Shown: one piece after another, positions 7,107-12,554 of the stretch | How the letters are laid out: the number at the start of each line of letters is the position of its first letter | Numbering within the stretch: the first letter of the stretch is position 1 | DNA from: Thermoplasmata archaeon | GTDB lineage: Archaea > Thermoplasmatota > Thermoplasmata > Thermoplasmatales > Thermoplasmataceae | NCBI GenBank assembly: GCA_021801305.1 | Contig: JAJYYD010000003.1 | Span: forward strand, 1 to 12,554 | Length of the DNA: 12,554 bases | Direction of reading: 5' to 3' | Notes under the pieces: generated by a model | What the model was told of the DNA's origin: nothing | Databases searched by the model: none | Seen by the model: the letters and a program-made list of their open reading frames with translations, nothing else | Position numbers and translations under genes: made by a program

Positions 7107-8264
7107 TCAGTCGAAATCCTTGGTTGAGACTTTAAGCTTCTTCTTTGCCGGTTCCATGTCGATGTGCTGGAACTGTGATTTCAATTTTTCAAGTACTCTT
7201 GGTAATGAAGTGTATTCCATTTCATCCTCTGGTAACCTGTGTGGCTCAAATGGCCCCATCCTTCTGAGATAATCAACAATGTCAACAGCCGTCTTCCTTG
7301 CACCGTCGAAAGCTGGATCATCGAACATATCAACAGGACCTGTCAATTTTCCATCTTTAAGAACAAAACCCAGGGCAACAACCCTCGGTGGTCCGTCGAA
7401 TCTTGTCATTTTTGCATCTTTCATGCCAACGGGCATAAGAGGACCATTGAATGATCCCCTCATCCATCCTGAAACTAGGTACGGATGTGAAAAAGCCTCC
7501 AGTGATTCGCCCGCGGCAGGCAGGCCTGACTGTATCCTAACAATGCCCGCAGGGTCATCCTTCCCAACATATTCACCGGCTATAAATGAGAGTTTATCAG
7601 TAGTTATGACAGACACATTCTCATCCGGGAGTTTTTCATGGTTTTCCTTTGTGAACACCCTCTTAACTACATACCTGCTCTTTGACCCGATCATGCCCAT
7701 GATATCGTACATGTGTTCAGGCGTGTTGAGGTAAATCTTCTTTCCCTCGATTATGTCCCATATCTCGAACTTGAATCCGTCATGCATATTTGGGTCTATA
7801 ACAAGACCAGGAGTGTTATATGGGTCTGCAAACATCTTGAATATAGGGAAATTGAATGCTCCCGGCTCTGTCTTATCCATCATGTATATTATAAACGGTT
7901 CGGATTTCCTGGCATTTATTTCCATCTCCGCGACTCCCGGCCCCATTCCTTTAATGTTGCCTGAGAAAGAATCTTTCAGGAGGTCCTGTCCGGCACCGTA
8001 AAGTCCAACCTTCTTCGCCAGTGCAGTGCCTGCTATGAACGCGTTCCATGCAAGTTCGTGGATTTCAGAATTGTCTACACCGAGATTATGTATCATAGTT
8101 ATCTGTATGTCGTCCCCAACGTGGGAAATAAAATGATCTGTAAGAATTCCACTTCCATGCTCTCTTATATATTTTCCAACTTCCTGAACTACCGGTTCGT
8201 AAACGCTGGAATGCCCGGGAAGGCTTCCTATGTCTGCTTTTATATGAGATATTGTAGTCTTCAT
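7107..8264 (-). CDS. fbp: Fructose-1,6-bisphosphate aldolase/phosphatase (archaeal, type V FBPase)
   Basis: Bifunctional gluconeogenic enzyme: it condenses dihydroxyacetone phosphate with glyceraldehyde 3-phosphate and then hydrolyses fructose 1,6-bisphosphate to fructose 6-phosphate. The 385 residues match family length. Visible active-site residues, by analogy with the Sulfolobus enzyme, are D11 and H18 (KADIGSLPGH), D51 and D52 (HVGDD), Y232 and Schiff-base K235 with D236 and D237 (EYVGKDD), and Y351 (MEYTSLP). The signature YGAGQDLLKDSFSGN (89-103) continues into GMGPGVAEME, and DKTEPGAFNFP follows (130-140). The protein is cytoplasmic and needs Mg2+. The gene stands alone with a TATA box 23-30 nt before ATG 8264, so it is probably leaderless. 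Nothing is missing or truncated. Confidence 0.97.
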   Translation of the reverse strand: MKTTISHIKADIGSLPGHSSVYEPVVQEVGKYIREHGSGILTDHFISHVGDDIQITMIHNLGVDNSEIHELAWNAFIAGTALAKKVGLYGAGQDLLKDSFSGNIKGMGPGVAEMEINARKSEPFIIYMMDKTEPGAFNFPIFKMFADPYNTPGLVIDPNMHDGFKFEIWDIIEGKKIYLNTPEHMYDIMGMIGSKSRYVVKRVFTKENHEKLPDENVSVITTDKLSFIAGEYVGKDDPAGIVRIQSGLPAAGESLEAFSHPYLVSGWMRGSFNGPLMPVGMKDAKMTRFDGPPRVVALGFVLKDGKLTGPVDMFDDPAFDGARKTAVDIVDYLRRMGPFEPHRLPEDEMEYTSLPRVLEKLKSQFQHIDMEPAKKKLKVSTKDFD

Positions 8265-8286
8265 GAGATTAATTAGTTATATCTCC

Positions 8287-8294
8287 ATTTAAAT
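8287..8294 (-). promoter_or_regulatory. TATA box for the FBP aldolase/phosphatase gene
   Basis: The palindromic ATTTAAAT is centred about 26 nt before ATG 8264, the usual spacing for a leaderless archaeal promoter. Purines precede it on the minus strand (GCGAAAC), which could serve as a BRE. Confidence 0.55.
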
Positions 8295-8392
8295 GTTTCG
8301 CAGATCACTTTTTTGAATAGCCAATCAACGATTTTTTTTGTTTTGTACATCGGCATTTTGAATAATCAAAACCTTTGCATAAGTGAAAAGAG

Positions 8393-8400
8393 TTATAATT
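8393..8400 (+). promoter_or_regulatory. TATA box for the membrane metalloprotease gene
   Basis: TTATAATT lies 23-30 nt before ATG 8423. This spacing predicts a start of transcription at that ATG and argues against the upstream in-frame TTG at 8399, which overlaps the box itself. Confidence 0.55.
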
Positions 8401-8422
8401 GAAGGTTTTATTATGCTTCAGC

Positions 8423-9979
8423 ATGCTAAATCCTCTTCTAATTGTACTGTTGATAATTATTGCCTGGGGTCTCATACTTGTAATTGCGGCCCCATTTATC
8501 AGGAAATCGAAACATTTTTCATTCATGGGCCCAGCCATCATGGTAAAGGCCGTAAAAAACAGGAAGATAATGGATAAGGTATCCTCAAGATTTCCGGGAA
8601 TAATTTTCTCTCGTATCTCAGTGGTGCTGGTTATCATTTCATCCATTGTTGCGATGGTTTTCCTCATATACGGGTCCTATCTGGCGACTGTTGTTCGCGA
8701 TGTAAGTCCCCCCTCCCTGCTTCTTTACCTGGTTTTGCCAGGCATTAACCCGGCAATTCCGATTGTTTTTGGAACAGTTTCGCTGATTGCCGCAGTTGTG
8801 ATTCATGAATTTTTTCATGGTATTGTGGCAAAAAAGCATAACATAACAGTAAAGGCAGTAGGTGCGCTTTTTTTTATAGTGCCTATAGGTGCATTCGTAG
8901 AACCTGATGAGAAAGAGGTTACTGAGGCTGATCCCGTGATACGAAGGAGAATATTTGCATCCGGGCCCGGCATAAATATAGTGATAGCATTTGTTGCCCT
9001 GCTGATCCTGCTCTTTGCCATGGCACCACTTGCAACCCCAATACACCAGGGTTTATACGTGGAAAGCGTTCAGGCAAATTCATCATACAGCAGCATTGCT
9101 GACAGGAGCGAGATAACTTCCATAGGAAATTATTCCGGCACTAACCTGTACAACATAATGGAAAATTCAACAATAATGCCTGGAACCATGACTGATGTCA
9201 CTGTGTTCAACGGGAGCGCTTCTGCCAAGGAAATGGTTCCTGCAGGGCTTGTGGTCCTGGGCACCATTGAAGGGTTTCCTGCATACAAAAATATATCTCT
9301 GGGAAGCATAATCTACTCCATAGACGGGACACCTGTATACAATTCAACCCAGCTTACCAATATCCTCAATAATATAACCCCGGGCACAACAATAAGAATG
9401 ACCACGCTCAACTATACCACAGGAAATGGTGGTCCCTTGCAGAGCAACTTCACATTTGTAACCGGGTCAAAATACAACTATTATGCAAAGTACGACCCAA
9501 CTGCAAACAGTGCCTCATACAAGGATCAGAGTTTCATAGGCGTAGAGATCAGTTACCTTGGTGTCAGCTCCCTCCCAATCAATGAGATAAGGTCCGAAGT
9601 TCTGGGAACATCCATGCTGACCAGCCCATGGTATGGCACCCTTAGCACAATAGCACTCCCTTTCTCCGGCCTTTCACCCATTCCGGGAAAACTTGCAAGC
9701 CTATTCTCGACGCCATTTGATCCATTTATATTCTGGGGACTCTTCAATACACTGTTCTGGCTTTTCTGGATGGATTTTCTGCTGGGGATAACCAACGCGC
9801 TGCCGTTCTTCATTCTTGATGGGGGACAATTCTTCAAAGATACCCTGAAAATATCGTCTCGCAGGAGAATATTGAAAAAATTGGGTGACGATAAGACCAT
9901 TGCCAATATTGCCCTGATGATGAACTTCATTGTGTTTTTCCTGATATTATGGGAAATCATTGCACTGGAACACGTATGA
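8423..9979 (+). CDS. Site-2-type membrane zinc metalloprotease (M50) with PDZ-like domain
   Basis: Probable intramembrane protease that cleaves membrane-bound substrates such as anchored regulators; the substrate cannot be read from sequence. With the start at ATG 8423 it has 518 residues. The zinc motif H128-E129-F-F-H132 lies in a hydrophobic helix, and the third zinc ligand D466 is in NALPFFILDGG (458-468), a variant of the usual N-x-L/P-x4-LDGG. Between them are a helix with ASGPGINIVIA (about 180-190) and a large external region, about 205-400, that is rich in N-glycosylation sequons and holds a PDZ-like stretch near 275-345 (GTIEGFPAYKNISLGSIIYS and IDGTPVYN). The frame extends to a TTG at 8399, but the TATA box position favours the ATG. 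It lies 99 bp upstream of eL40. Family assignment is firm; physiological role is open. Confidence 0.92.
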   Translation: MLNPLLIVLLIIIAWGLILVIAAPFIRKSKHFSFMGPAIMVKAVKNRKIMDKVSSRFPGIIFSRISVVLVIISSIVAMVFLIYGSYLATVVRDVSPPSLLLYLVLPGINPAIPIVFGTVSLIAAVVIHEFFHGIVAKKHNITVKAVGALFFIVPIGAFVEPDEKEVTEADPVIRRRIFASGPGINIVIAFVALLILLFAMAPLATPIHQGLYVESVQANSSYSSIADRSEITSIGNYSGTNLYNIMENSTIMPGTMTDVTVFNGSASAKEMVPAGLVVLGTIEGFPAYKNISLGSIIYSIDGTPVYNSTQLTNILNNITPGTTIRMTTLNYTTGNGGPLQSNFTFVTGSKYNYYAKYDPTANSASYKDQSFIGVEISYLGVSSLPINEIRSEVLGTSMLTSPWYGTLSTIALPFSGLSPIPGKLASLFSTPFDPFIFWGLFNTLFWLFWMDFLLGITNALPFFILDGGQFFKDTLKISSRRRILKKLGDDKTIANIALMMNFIVFFLILWEIIALEHV

Positions 9980-10028
9980 GGCTGCTTTGATTTCCGGATC
10001 ATACTCCCAGGAACTCCAATGCAATACC

Positions 10029-10036
10029 TTTAATAT
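10029..10036 (+). promoter_or_regulatory. TATA box for the eL40-purQ transcript
   Basis: TTTAATAT lies about 43-50 nt before the eL40 ATG. With initiation about 25 nt downstream this gives a short leader of about 20 nt, which agrees with the Shine-Dalgarno-like GGATGAT at 10068-10074. Confidence 0.4.
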
Positions 10037-10078
10037 TGATTCAAAATTATCCGGCATAAATCAAAAGGATGATAAATA

Positions 10079-10228
10079 ATGGCATTCCCTGAAGCAGTTG
10101 AAAGAAGACTTAACAAAAAGATTTGTATGAAATGCAATGCTAGAAACTCACCCAGAGCTGAAAGATGCAGAAAATGCGGCTACACTGGACTGAGGATGAA
10201 AGCAAAGGAAAGGAGAGGCGGACAGTAA
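10079..10228 (+). CDS. rpl40e: Large-subunit ribosomal protein eL40
   Basis: A 49-residue structural protein of the 50S subunit. Translation from ATG 10079 begins [20 protein letters not shown] and ends in KAKERRGGQ. It has the four zinc-binding cysteines of the archaeal L40e family as C16-x2-C19 and C30-x2-C33, spaced by ten residues, and is strongly basic. The length is typical of archaeal eL40. A GGATGAT Shine-Dalgarno-like site precedes the ATG by 4-5 nt. purQ follows after 11 bp, so the two are probably co-transcribed. The gene is easily missed because of its size and because an out-of-frame upstream extension of purQ overlaps it. Confidence 0.96.
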   Translation: MAFPEAVERRLNKKICMKCNARNSPRAERCRKCGYTGLRMKAKERRGGQ

Positions 10229-10239
10229 GAGAATCCCTT

Positions 10240-11025
10240 ATGGAAGAACCTGAAGTTGCAATTTTGCGCATGGAAGGCACAAATTGCGAAGATGAAGCTT
10301 TTCATGCATTTCAGGATTCTGGATTCAAGCCCAGATACATACATATAAACGAACTCAAGAACAGGAAGGAGGACCTCCAGGATTTTTCCTCCATATTCCT
10401 TCCAGGCGGATTTTCTGCTGGTGATTATATCAGGGCAGGATCTATCTTCTCTGCAAGGCTTGCGGAGTATTCTATGAAAGACCTGGAAAAATTTGTGGAT
10501 GATGGAAAGCCCCTGGTAGGTGTGTGCAATGGTTTTCAGATACTTGCCGAACTTGGATTCATACCTGACCTGGATGGCAGGATGGAAAGGAAAGTGGGGT
10601 TGGCCCCAAACAGCTCCAACAGGTTTGAATGCAGGATGTCCTATGTGAAACTCACAGGAAAAAACCGCATTCTTGGGGAAATTAAGAAGGATCTCCCCTA
10701 CATGGTTCCAGTAGCGCACGCGGAAGGGAGGATAGTCACAGCAAGAGACCGCAATTTTGTCAATAATCTGGAAGAAAGCGGGCAGATTCTGTTCAGATAC
10801 TCCATGCCTGATGGAAGTGAGGCTTCATACCCGTGGAATCCCAATGGTTCTGCCGGGTCAATAGCGGGACTGAGCAATTCACAGGGTAACGTGATCGGCC
10901 TTATGCCGCACCCAGAGCGAATTTACAACTTTTTCGGGAAACTGCCCCATGGTTCCAATGAGAATATACTCGGCAGGAACTTCTTTGACTCCATATACAA
11001 TTATATAAAGAAGAAAGCCTTTTGA
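10240..11025 (+). CDS. purQ: Phosphoribosylformylglycinamidine synthase, glutaminase subunit
   Basis: Class I glutamine amidotransferase that supplies ammonia from glutamine to PurL at the fourth step of purine synthesis (FGAR to FGAM), working with PurL and PurS. From ATG 10240 it has 261 residues. The nucleophile is C96 in VGVCNGFQIL, and H224 with E226 in MPHPERIYN complete the triad. The N-terminal VAILRMEGTNCEDEA is typical of archaeal PurQ, and FLPGGFSAGDYIRAGSI (53-69) is the family loop. The frame opens upstream to 10165, but that part would overlap eL40 out of frame and adds non-family residues, so 10240 is chosen. No clear Shine-Dalgarno site lies before it, so it may rely on coupling with eL40, 11 bp upstream. 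purL and purS are not in the window. The gene is convergent with the regulator, 8 bp apart. Confidence 0.95.
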   Translation: MEEPEVAILRMEGTNCEDEAFHAFQDSGFKPRYIHINELKNRKEDLQDFSSIFLPGGFSAGDYIRAGSIFSARLAEYSMKDLEKFVDDGKPLVGVCNGFQILAELGFIPDLDGRMERKVGLAPNSSNRFECRMSYVKLTGKNRILGEIKKDLPYMVPVAHAEGRIVTARDRNFVNNLEESGQILFRYSMPDGSEASYPWNPNGSAGSIAGLSNSQGNVIGLMPHPERIYNFFGKLPHGSNENILGRNFFDSIYNYIKKKAF

Positions 11026-11033
11026 AAAATAGA

Positions 11034-11396
11034 TCAGTAATATTCACTGAATTTTTTAAGCATGGCATCCAGGCTGTCCTTGGTCTCCCTCACCTTTGTT
11101 TCCAGTACCTTTCTCAACTCCGGCCCTTCAAGCGACCTGAAGACTAGATACTGCCCCCCGCTCTCGATGCATTTCATCTCCTTTTTTACAAGACCAAGGG
11201 AGCTGAGTTTCTGTATATTCTTGTATACAGTAGTGCGGTTTCTTTTCACGTCCGAGGCAATCTGATCCAGGGACTTATCCTCTTTTTCACTCAGCGTATA
11301 GAATATCTTGTAGTCGATCTCACTGAGGCCGTACAGGCATGAAAGGAGATCACTGCATGCAACCTTCTTCTTTGAGTTTGGATAGAGTGATAGCAC
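11034..11396 (-). CDS. TrmB-like winged-helix transcriptional regulator
   Basis: A 120-residue DNA-binding protein, probably a dimeric repressor or activator of its own gene and of divergent trxAB. Residues about 22-70 form a winged helix: LSEIDYKIFYTLSE, then LDQIASDVKRNRTTVYKNI with the recognition helix at about 52-64, then LSSLGLVKKE and a wing through GGQYLVFRS. The C-terminal helix (90-120), with KVRETKDSLDAMLKKF, is a likely dimerisation coiled coil. The design matches small archaeal TrmB/MarR-like regulators without an effector domain. Three cysteines (C14, C20, C76) could allow redox sensing, which is only inferred. The start is GTG 11396, as no ATG lies near the N-terminus. It is probably leaderless with the TATA-like box at 11415-11423, which sits inside the inverted repeats. 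The specific ligand and regulon are unknown. Confidence 0.85.
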   Translation of the reverse strand: MLSLYPNSKKKVACSDLLSCLYGLSEIDYKIFYTLSEKEDKSLDQIASDVKRNRTTVYKNIQKLSSLGLVKKEMKCIESGGQYLVFRSLEGPELRKVLETKVRETKDSLDAMLKKFSEYY

Positions 11397-11402
11397 CGTT
11401 AG

Positions 11403-11419
11403 ATATCAGGCCCTGATAT
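11403..11419. repeat. Inverted repeat 1 in the regulator-trx intergenic region
   Basis: Perfect 7-bp arms ATATCAG and CTGATAT with a 3-bp spacer. It lies between the putative TATA box of the regulator and its GTG start, and overlaps the edge of that box, so a protein bound here would block the regulator's own transcription. Confidence 0.65.
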
Positions 11420-11423
11420 TTAG
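11415..11423 (-). promoter_or_regulatory. Putative TATA box of the winged-helix regulator
   Basis: The minus strand reads CTAAATATC, 19-27 nt before GTG 11396. It overlaps the right arm of inverted repeat 1 and abuts inverted repeat 2, a layout that suggests autoregulation. Confidence 0.4.
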
Positions 11424-11447
11424 ATATTTCGTGAAATTTGAAATATC
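11423..11447. repeat. Inverted repeat 2 in the regulator-trx intergenic region
   Basis: Perfect 8-bp arms GATATTTC and GAAATATC around a 9-bp spacer. A smaller palindrome (ATTTC-GT-GAAAT, 11426-11437) is nested inside. The centre-to-centre distance of the arms is near one and a half helical turns. Confidence 0.6.
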
Positions 11448-11456
11448 GTCAAATTT
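11434..11456. repeat. Inverted repeat 3 overlapping the trx promoter
   Basis: Perfect 8-bp arms AAATTTGA and TCAAATTT around a 7-bp spacer. The right arm runs into the putative TATA box of trxA, so occupancy would affect trxAB transcription. It interlocks with inverted repeat 2. Confidence 0.6.
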
Positions 11457-11460
11457 ATAA
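11454..11460 (+). promoter_or_regulatory. Putative TATA box of trxAB
   Basis: TTTATAA on the plus strand predicts transcription from about 11480, giving a leader near 90 nt before trxA. A leadered transcript fits the strong Shine-Dalgarno site of trxA. Confidence 0.45.
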
Positions 11461-11558
11461 CCACGTTTTCAATCCATAACAACAGGAAATTGCATTCAAA
11501 TCTTTGGGAAGAATGGTCCTGAGGTGAAAAATACCCTGAGGATTTACAACTTGCCTGC

Positions 11559-11563
11559 GGAGG
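11559..11563 (+). promoter_or_regulatory. Shine-Dalgarno site that fixes the trxA start
   Basis: GGAGG lies 8 nt before ATG 11572. It supports this start, with its N-terminal extension, over the internal ATG at 11656 (residue 29), which begins the classical thioredoxin fold. Confidence 0.8.
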
Positions 11564-11571
11564 ATGAGTAA

Positions 11572-11982
11572 ATGACGGATGAGGAACTGGAGAATATAAG
11601 AAAAAATATGTACAACAGGATCCTGAATGCAGAAAAACTGGAGAAAGGGAATAACATGGATGGAAAATCAGTTGAGCTGAATGATGGAAATTTTGACCAG
11701 ATGGTGAGCAAGCCCGGGCTAATGGTAGTTGATTTCTGGGCAGAGTGGTGCGCTCCCTGCAGGTTTGTGTCACCTGTACTGGACGAGCTTGCAAAAGAGT
11801 ATGCCGGTAAAATGGTTCTTGGGAAACTGAATGTTGATCTCAATCCCCAGGTATCGGCCAGGTTTATGATAAGGAGCATACCCACCATAATGTTCTTCAA
11901 GGATGGAAAGCCGGTTGACACTGTAATAGGTGCTCTTCCAAAACCAATGATAGAGACCAAGATAAAGAAGAACCTGAACTAG
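11572..11982 (+). CDS. trxA: Thioredoxin
   Basis: Cytoplasmic thiol-disulfide oxidoreductase that reduces protein disulfides and is itself reduced by the TrxR encoded next to it. It has 136 residues. A charged helical extension (1-28, MTDEELENIRKNMYNRILNA onward) precedes a complete thioredoxin fold. The active site is W59-C60-A61-P62-C63 in FWAEWCAPC, with Ala where most thioredoxins have Gly, and the cis-proline is P104 in RSIPTIMFF. The extension resembles N-terminal DEELE-IR helices seen in other archaeal proteins, including some thioredoxins, and is supported by the Shine-Dalgarno site at 11559. trxB starts 8 bp after the stop, so the pair forms an operon. A possible hairpin lies in the leader (11517-11542). 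Confidence 0.94.
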   Translation: MTDEELENIRKNMYNRILNAEKLEKGNNMDGKSVELNDGNFDQMVSKPGLMVVDFWAEWCAPCRFVSPVLDELAKEYAGKMVLGKLNVDLNPQVSARFMIRSIPTIMFFKDGKPVDTVIGALPKPMIETKIKKNLN

Positions 11983-11990
11983 TGAATCAG

Positions 11991-12554
11991 ATGGCTAAAC
12001 AATATGATGTCATAATCGTTGGAGGAGCGTCCGCAGGGCTCTCTGCAGCCCTTTATACTTCCAGGCAGAACCTGAAAACACTGGTTATCACCAAGGATAT
12101 TGGTGGCCAGGCGCTTCTGACTGATTCTATACAGAATTACCCCGGGTACCAGAACATCGGTGGTTTCGAGCTTCTTACAAAGTTTCAGGAGCAGGCTGCC
12201 CTGTATGGTACAGAATACCTGTATGATGAAGTGCTTGGTATCTCAAAGACTGAAAGCGGTTTCATGGTGAAATCCTATTCGCAGGAAAATACGGCTGAGG
12301 CACTCATACTTGCATTCGGAAAAACACCACGTGATCTGGGTGTTCCTGGAGAAAACGAACTCAAGGGAAAAGGCGTATCATACTGTGCAGTATGTGACGG
12401 ACCGCTTTTCAAATCCAAGAGGGTTGCGGTAGTTGGCAACGGCGATAATGCCATAGAAGCCGCAAGTTATCTTTCGTCACTTGCCTCAAATCTCTACATT
12501 GTCCAGTCAACTGAGAAAACAAGAGGCGATGAAGAGACTGTAAATTCCCTTAAA
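11991..12554 (+). CDS. trxB: Thioredoxin reductase-like flavoprotein (3' end outside window)
   Basis: FAD-dependent reductase of thioredoxin. The visible 188 residues start MAKQYDVIIVGGASAGLSAA, an FAD-binding dinucleotide fold with GGASAG at 11-16. The redox pair C132-A-V-C135 in SYCAVCDGPLF is typical of low-molecular-weight TrxR. The second nucleotide fold begins VAVVGNGDNAIEAA (146-159). About 20 residues later family members have an NADPH-phosphate motif like HRR-x3-R; here the sequence is VQSTEKTRGDEE, with no HRR. Thermoplasma acidophilum TrxR, as I recall, likewise lacks this motif and does not use NADPH, so the electron donor here may differ. An in-frame GTG at 11982 overlaps the trxA stop and could be the start; ATG 11991 is preferred. 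The C-terminal part is cut by the window edge. Confidence 0.93.
   Translation, partial: MAKQYDVIIVGGASAGLSAALYTSRQNLKTLVITKDIGGQALLTDSIQNYPGYQNIGGFELLTKFQEQAALYGTEYLYDEVLGISKTESGFMVKSYSQENTAEALILAFGKTPRDLGVPGENELKGKGVSYCAVCDGPLFKSKRVAVVGNGDNAIEAASYLSSLASNLYIVQSTEKTRGDEETVNSLK

Noticed and set aside
7279..7734. Open frame on the plus strand (151 codons) opposite the FBP aldolase/phosphatase gene
   Set aside because: The opposite strand encodes a complete enzyme with all active-site residues across the same span; this frame is a codon-bias shadow.
8331..8340. Run of eight T on the plus strand as a terminator
   Set aside because: No plus-strand gene ends upstream of it; it lies in the divergent promoter region between the FBP aldolase/phosphatase and protease genes.
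8639..9046. Open frame on the minus strand (135 codons) opposite the membrane metalloprotease gene
   Set aside because: It lies antisense to a well-supported M50 protease, reads as a low-complexity Cys/His/Asn-rich peptide with no family features, and has no promoter or ribosome-binding signal.
10165..10239. N-terminal extension of purQ by 25 residues
   Set aside because: It overlaps eL40 out of frame and adds residues not typical of PurQ; ATG 10240 gives the family N-terminus.
10180..10719. Open frame on the minus strand (179 codons) across eL40 and purQ
   Set aside because: It covers two confident genes on the other strand and shows no recognisable domain.
11524..11571. Short GTG-started open frame (15 residues) directly before trxA, as a leader peptide
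   Set aside because: It has no Shine-Dalgarno site, and its last codons are simply the trxA ribosome-binding region; nothing suggests attenuation.
1..12554. Mobile element, defence island, CRISPR array or tRNA genes
   Set aside because: I found no transposase, integrase, nuclease or toxin-antitoxin features, no regularly spaced repeats and no cloverleaf-like sequence; the gene content is respiratory and housekeeping.

Overview
The window looks like chromosome from a Thermoplasmata-type archaeon, probably an aerobic acidophile of the Ferroplasma/Acidiplasma/Cuniculiplasma kind. That placement is inferred from gene content, not from a database match. Supporting signs are the archaeal ribosomal protein eL40, the archaeal bifunctional fructose-1,6-bisphosphate aldolase/phosphatase, a B-type haem-copper oxidase beside a blue copper protein, a thioredoxin reductase without the usual NADPH motif, and TATA boxes about 25 bp before start codons (leaderless first genes) with strong Shine-Dalgarno sites only inside operons. 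Composition is moderately AT-rich. I see no tRNA, rRNA, insertion sequence, CRISPR array or phage gene.

Layout. Positions 1-4417 (minus strand) hold a compact respiratory operon. In transcription order it reads: two-helix membrane protein, CuA subunit II, haem-copper subunit I, blue copper protein, haem O synthase, and an unknown multi-helix membrane protein that runs off the left edge. Genes overlap or nearly touch. Positions 4570-4947 (minus) encode an unrecognised helical 125-residue protein with its own promoter and terminator. Divergent from it, 5069-7099 (plus) encodes a very large membrane protein ending in an unusual iron-sulfur domain. It converges on the gluconeogenic FBP aldolase/phosphatase (7107-8264, minus). 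Positions 8423-11025 (plus) hold a site-2-type membrane metalloprotease, then the 49-residue ribosomal protein eL40, then purQ. The right end is a thiol-redox module: a winged-helix regulator (11034-11396, minus) divergent from trxA and trxB (11572 to the right edge), separated by a dense group of inverted repeats.

How the genes work together. The left operon should build a terminal oxidase. The blue copper protein would carry electrons to the CuA site of subunit II and on to subunit I, with haem O (or a haem A precursor) made by CtaB. The right end is a thioredoxin system with a probable local regulator. The middle genes (central carbon metabolism, translation, purine synthesis, membrane proteolysis) are ordinary housekeeping functions.

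No clearly new multi-gene system is evident. The signals most worth a second look are the inverted repeats and cysteine-bearing regulator at the trx promoter, the Cys-to-Ala change in the second cluster motif of the membrane iron-sulfur protein, the missing NADPH motif in thioredoxin reductase, and the unusual copper-ligand spacing in the blue copper protein.
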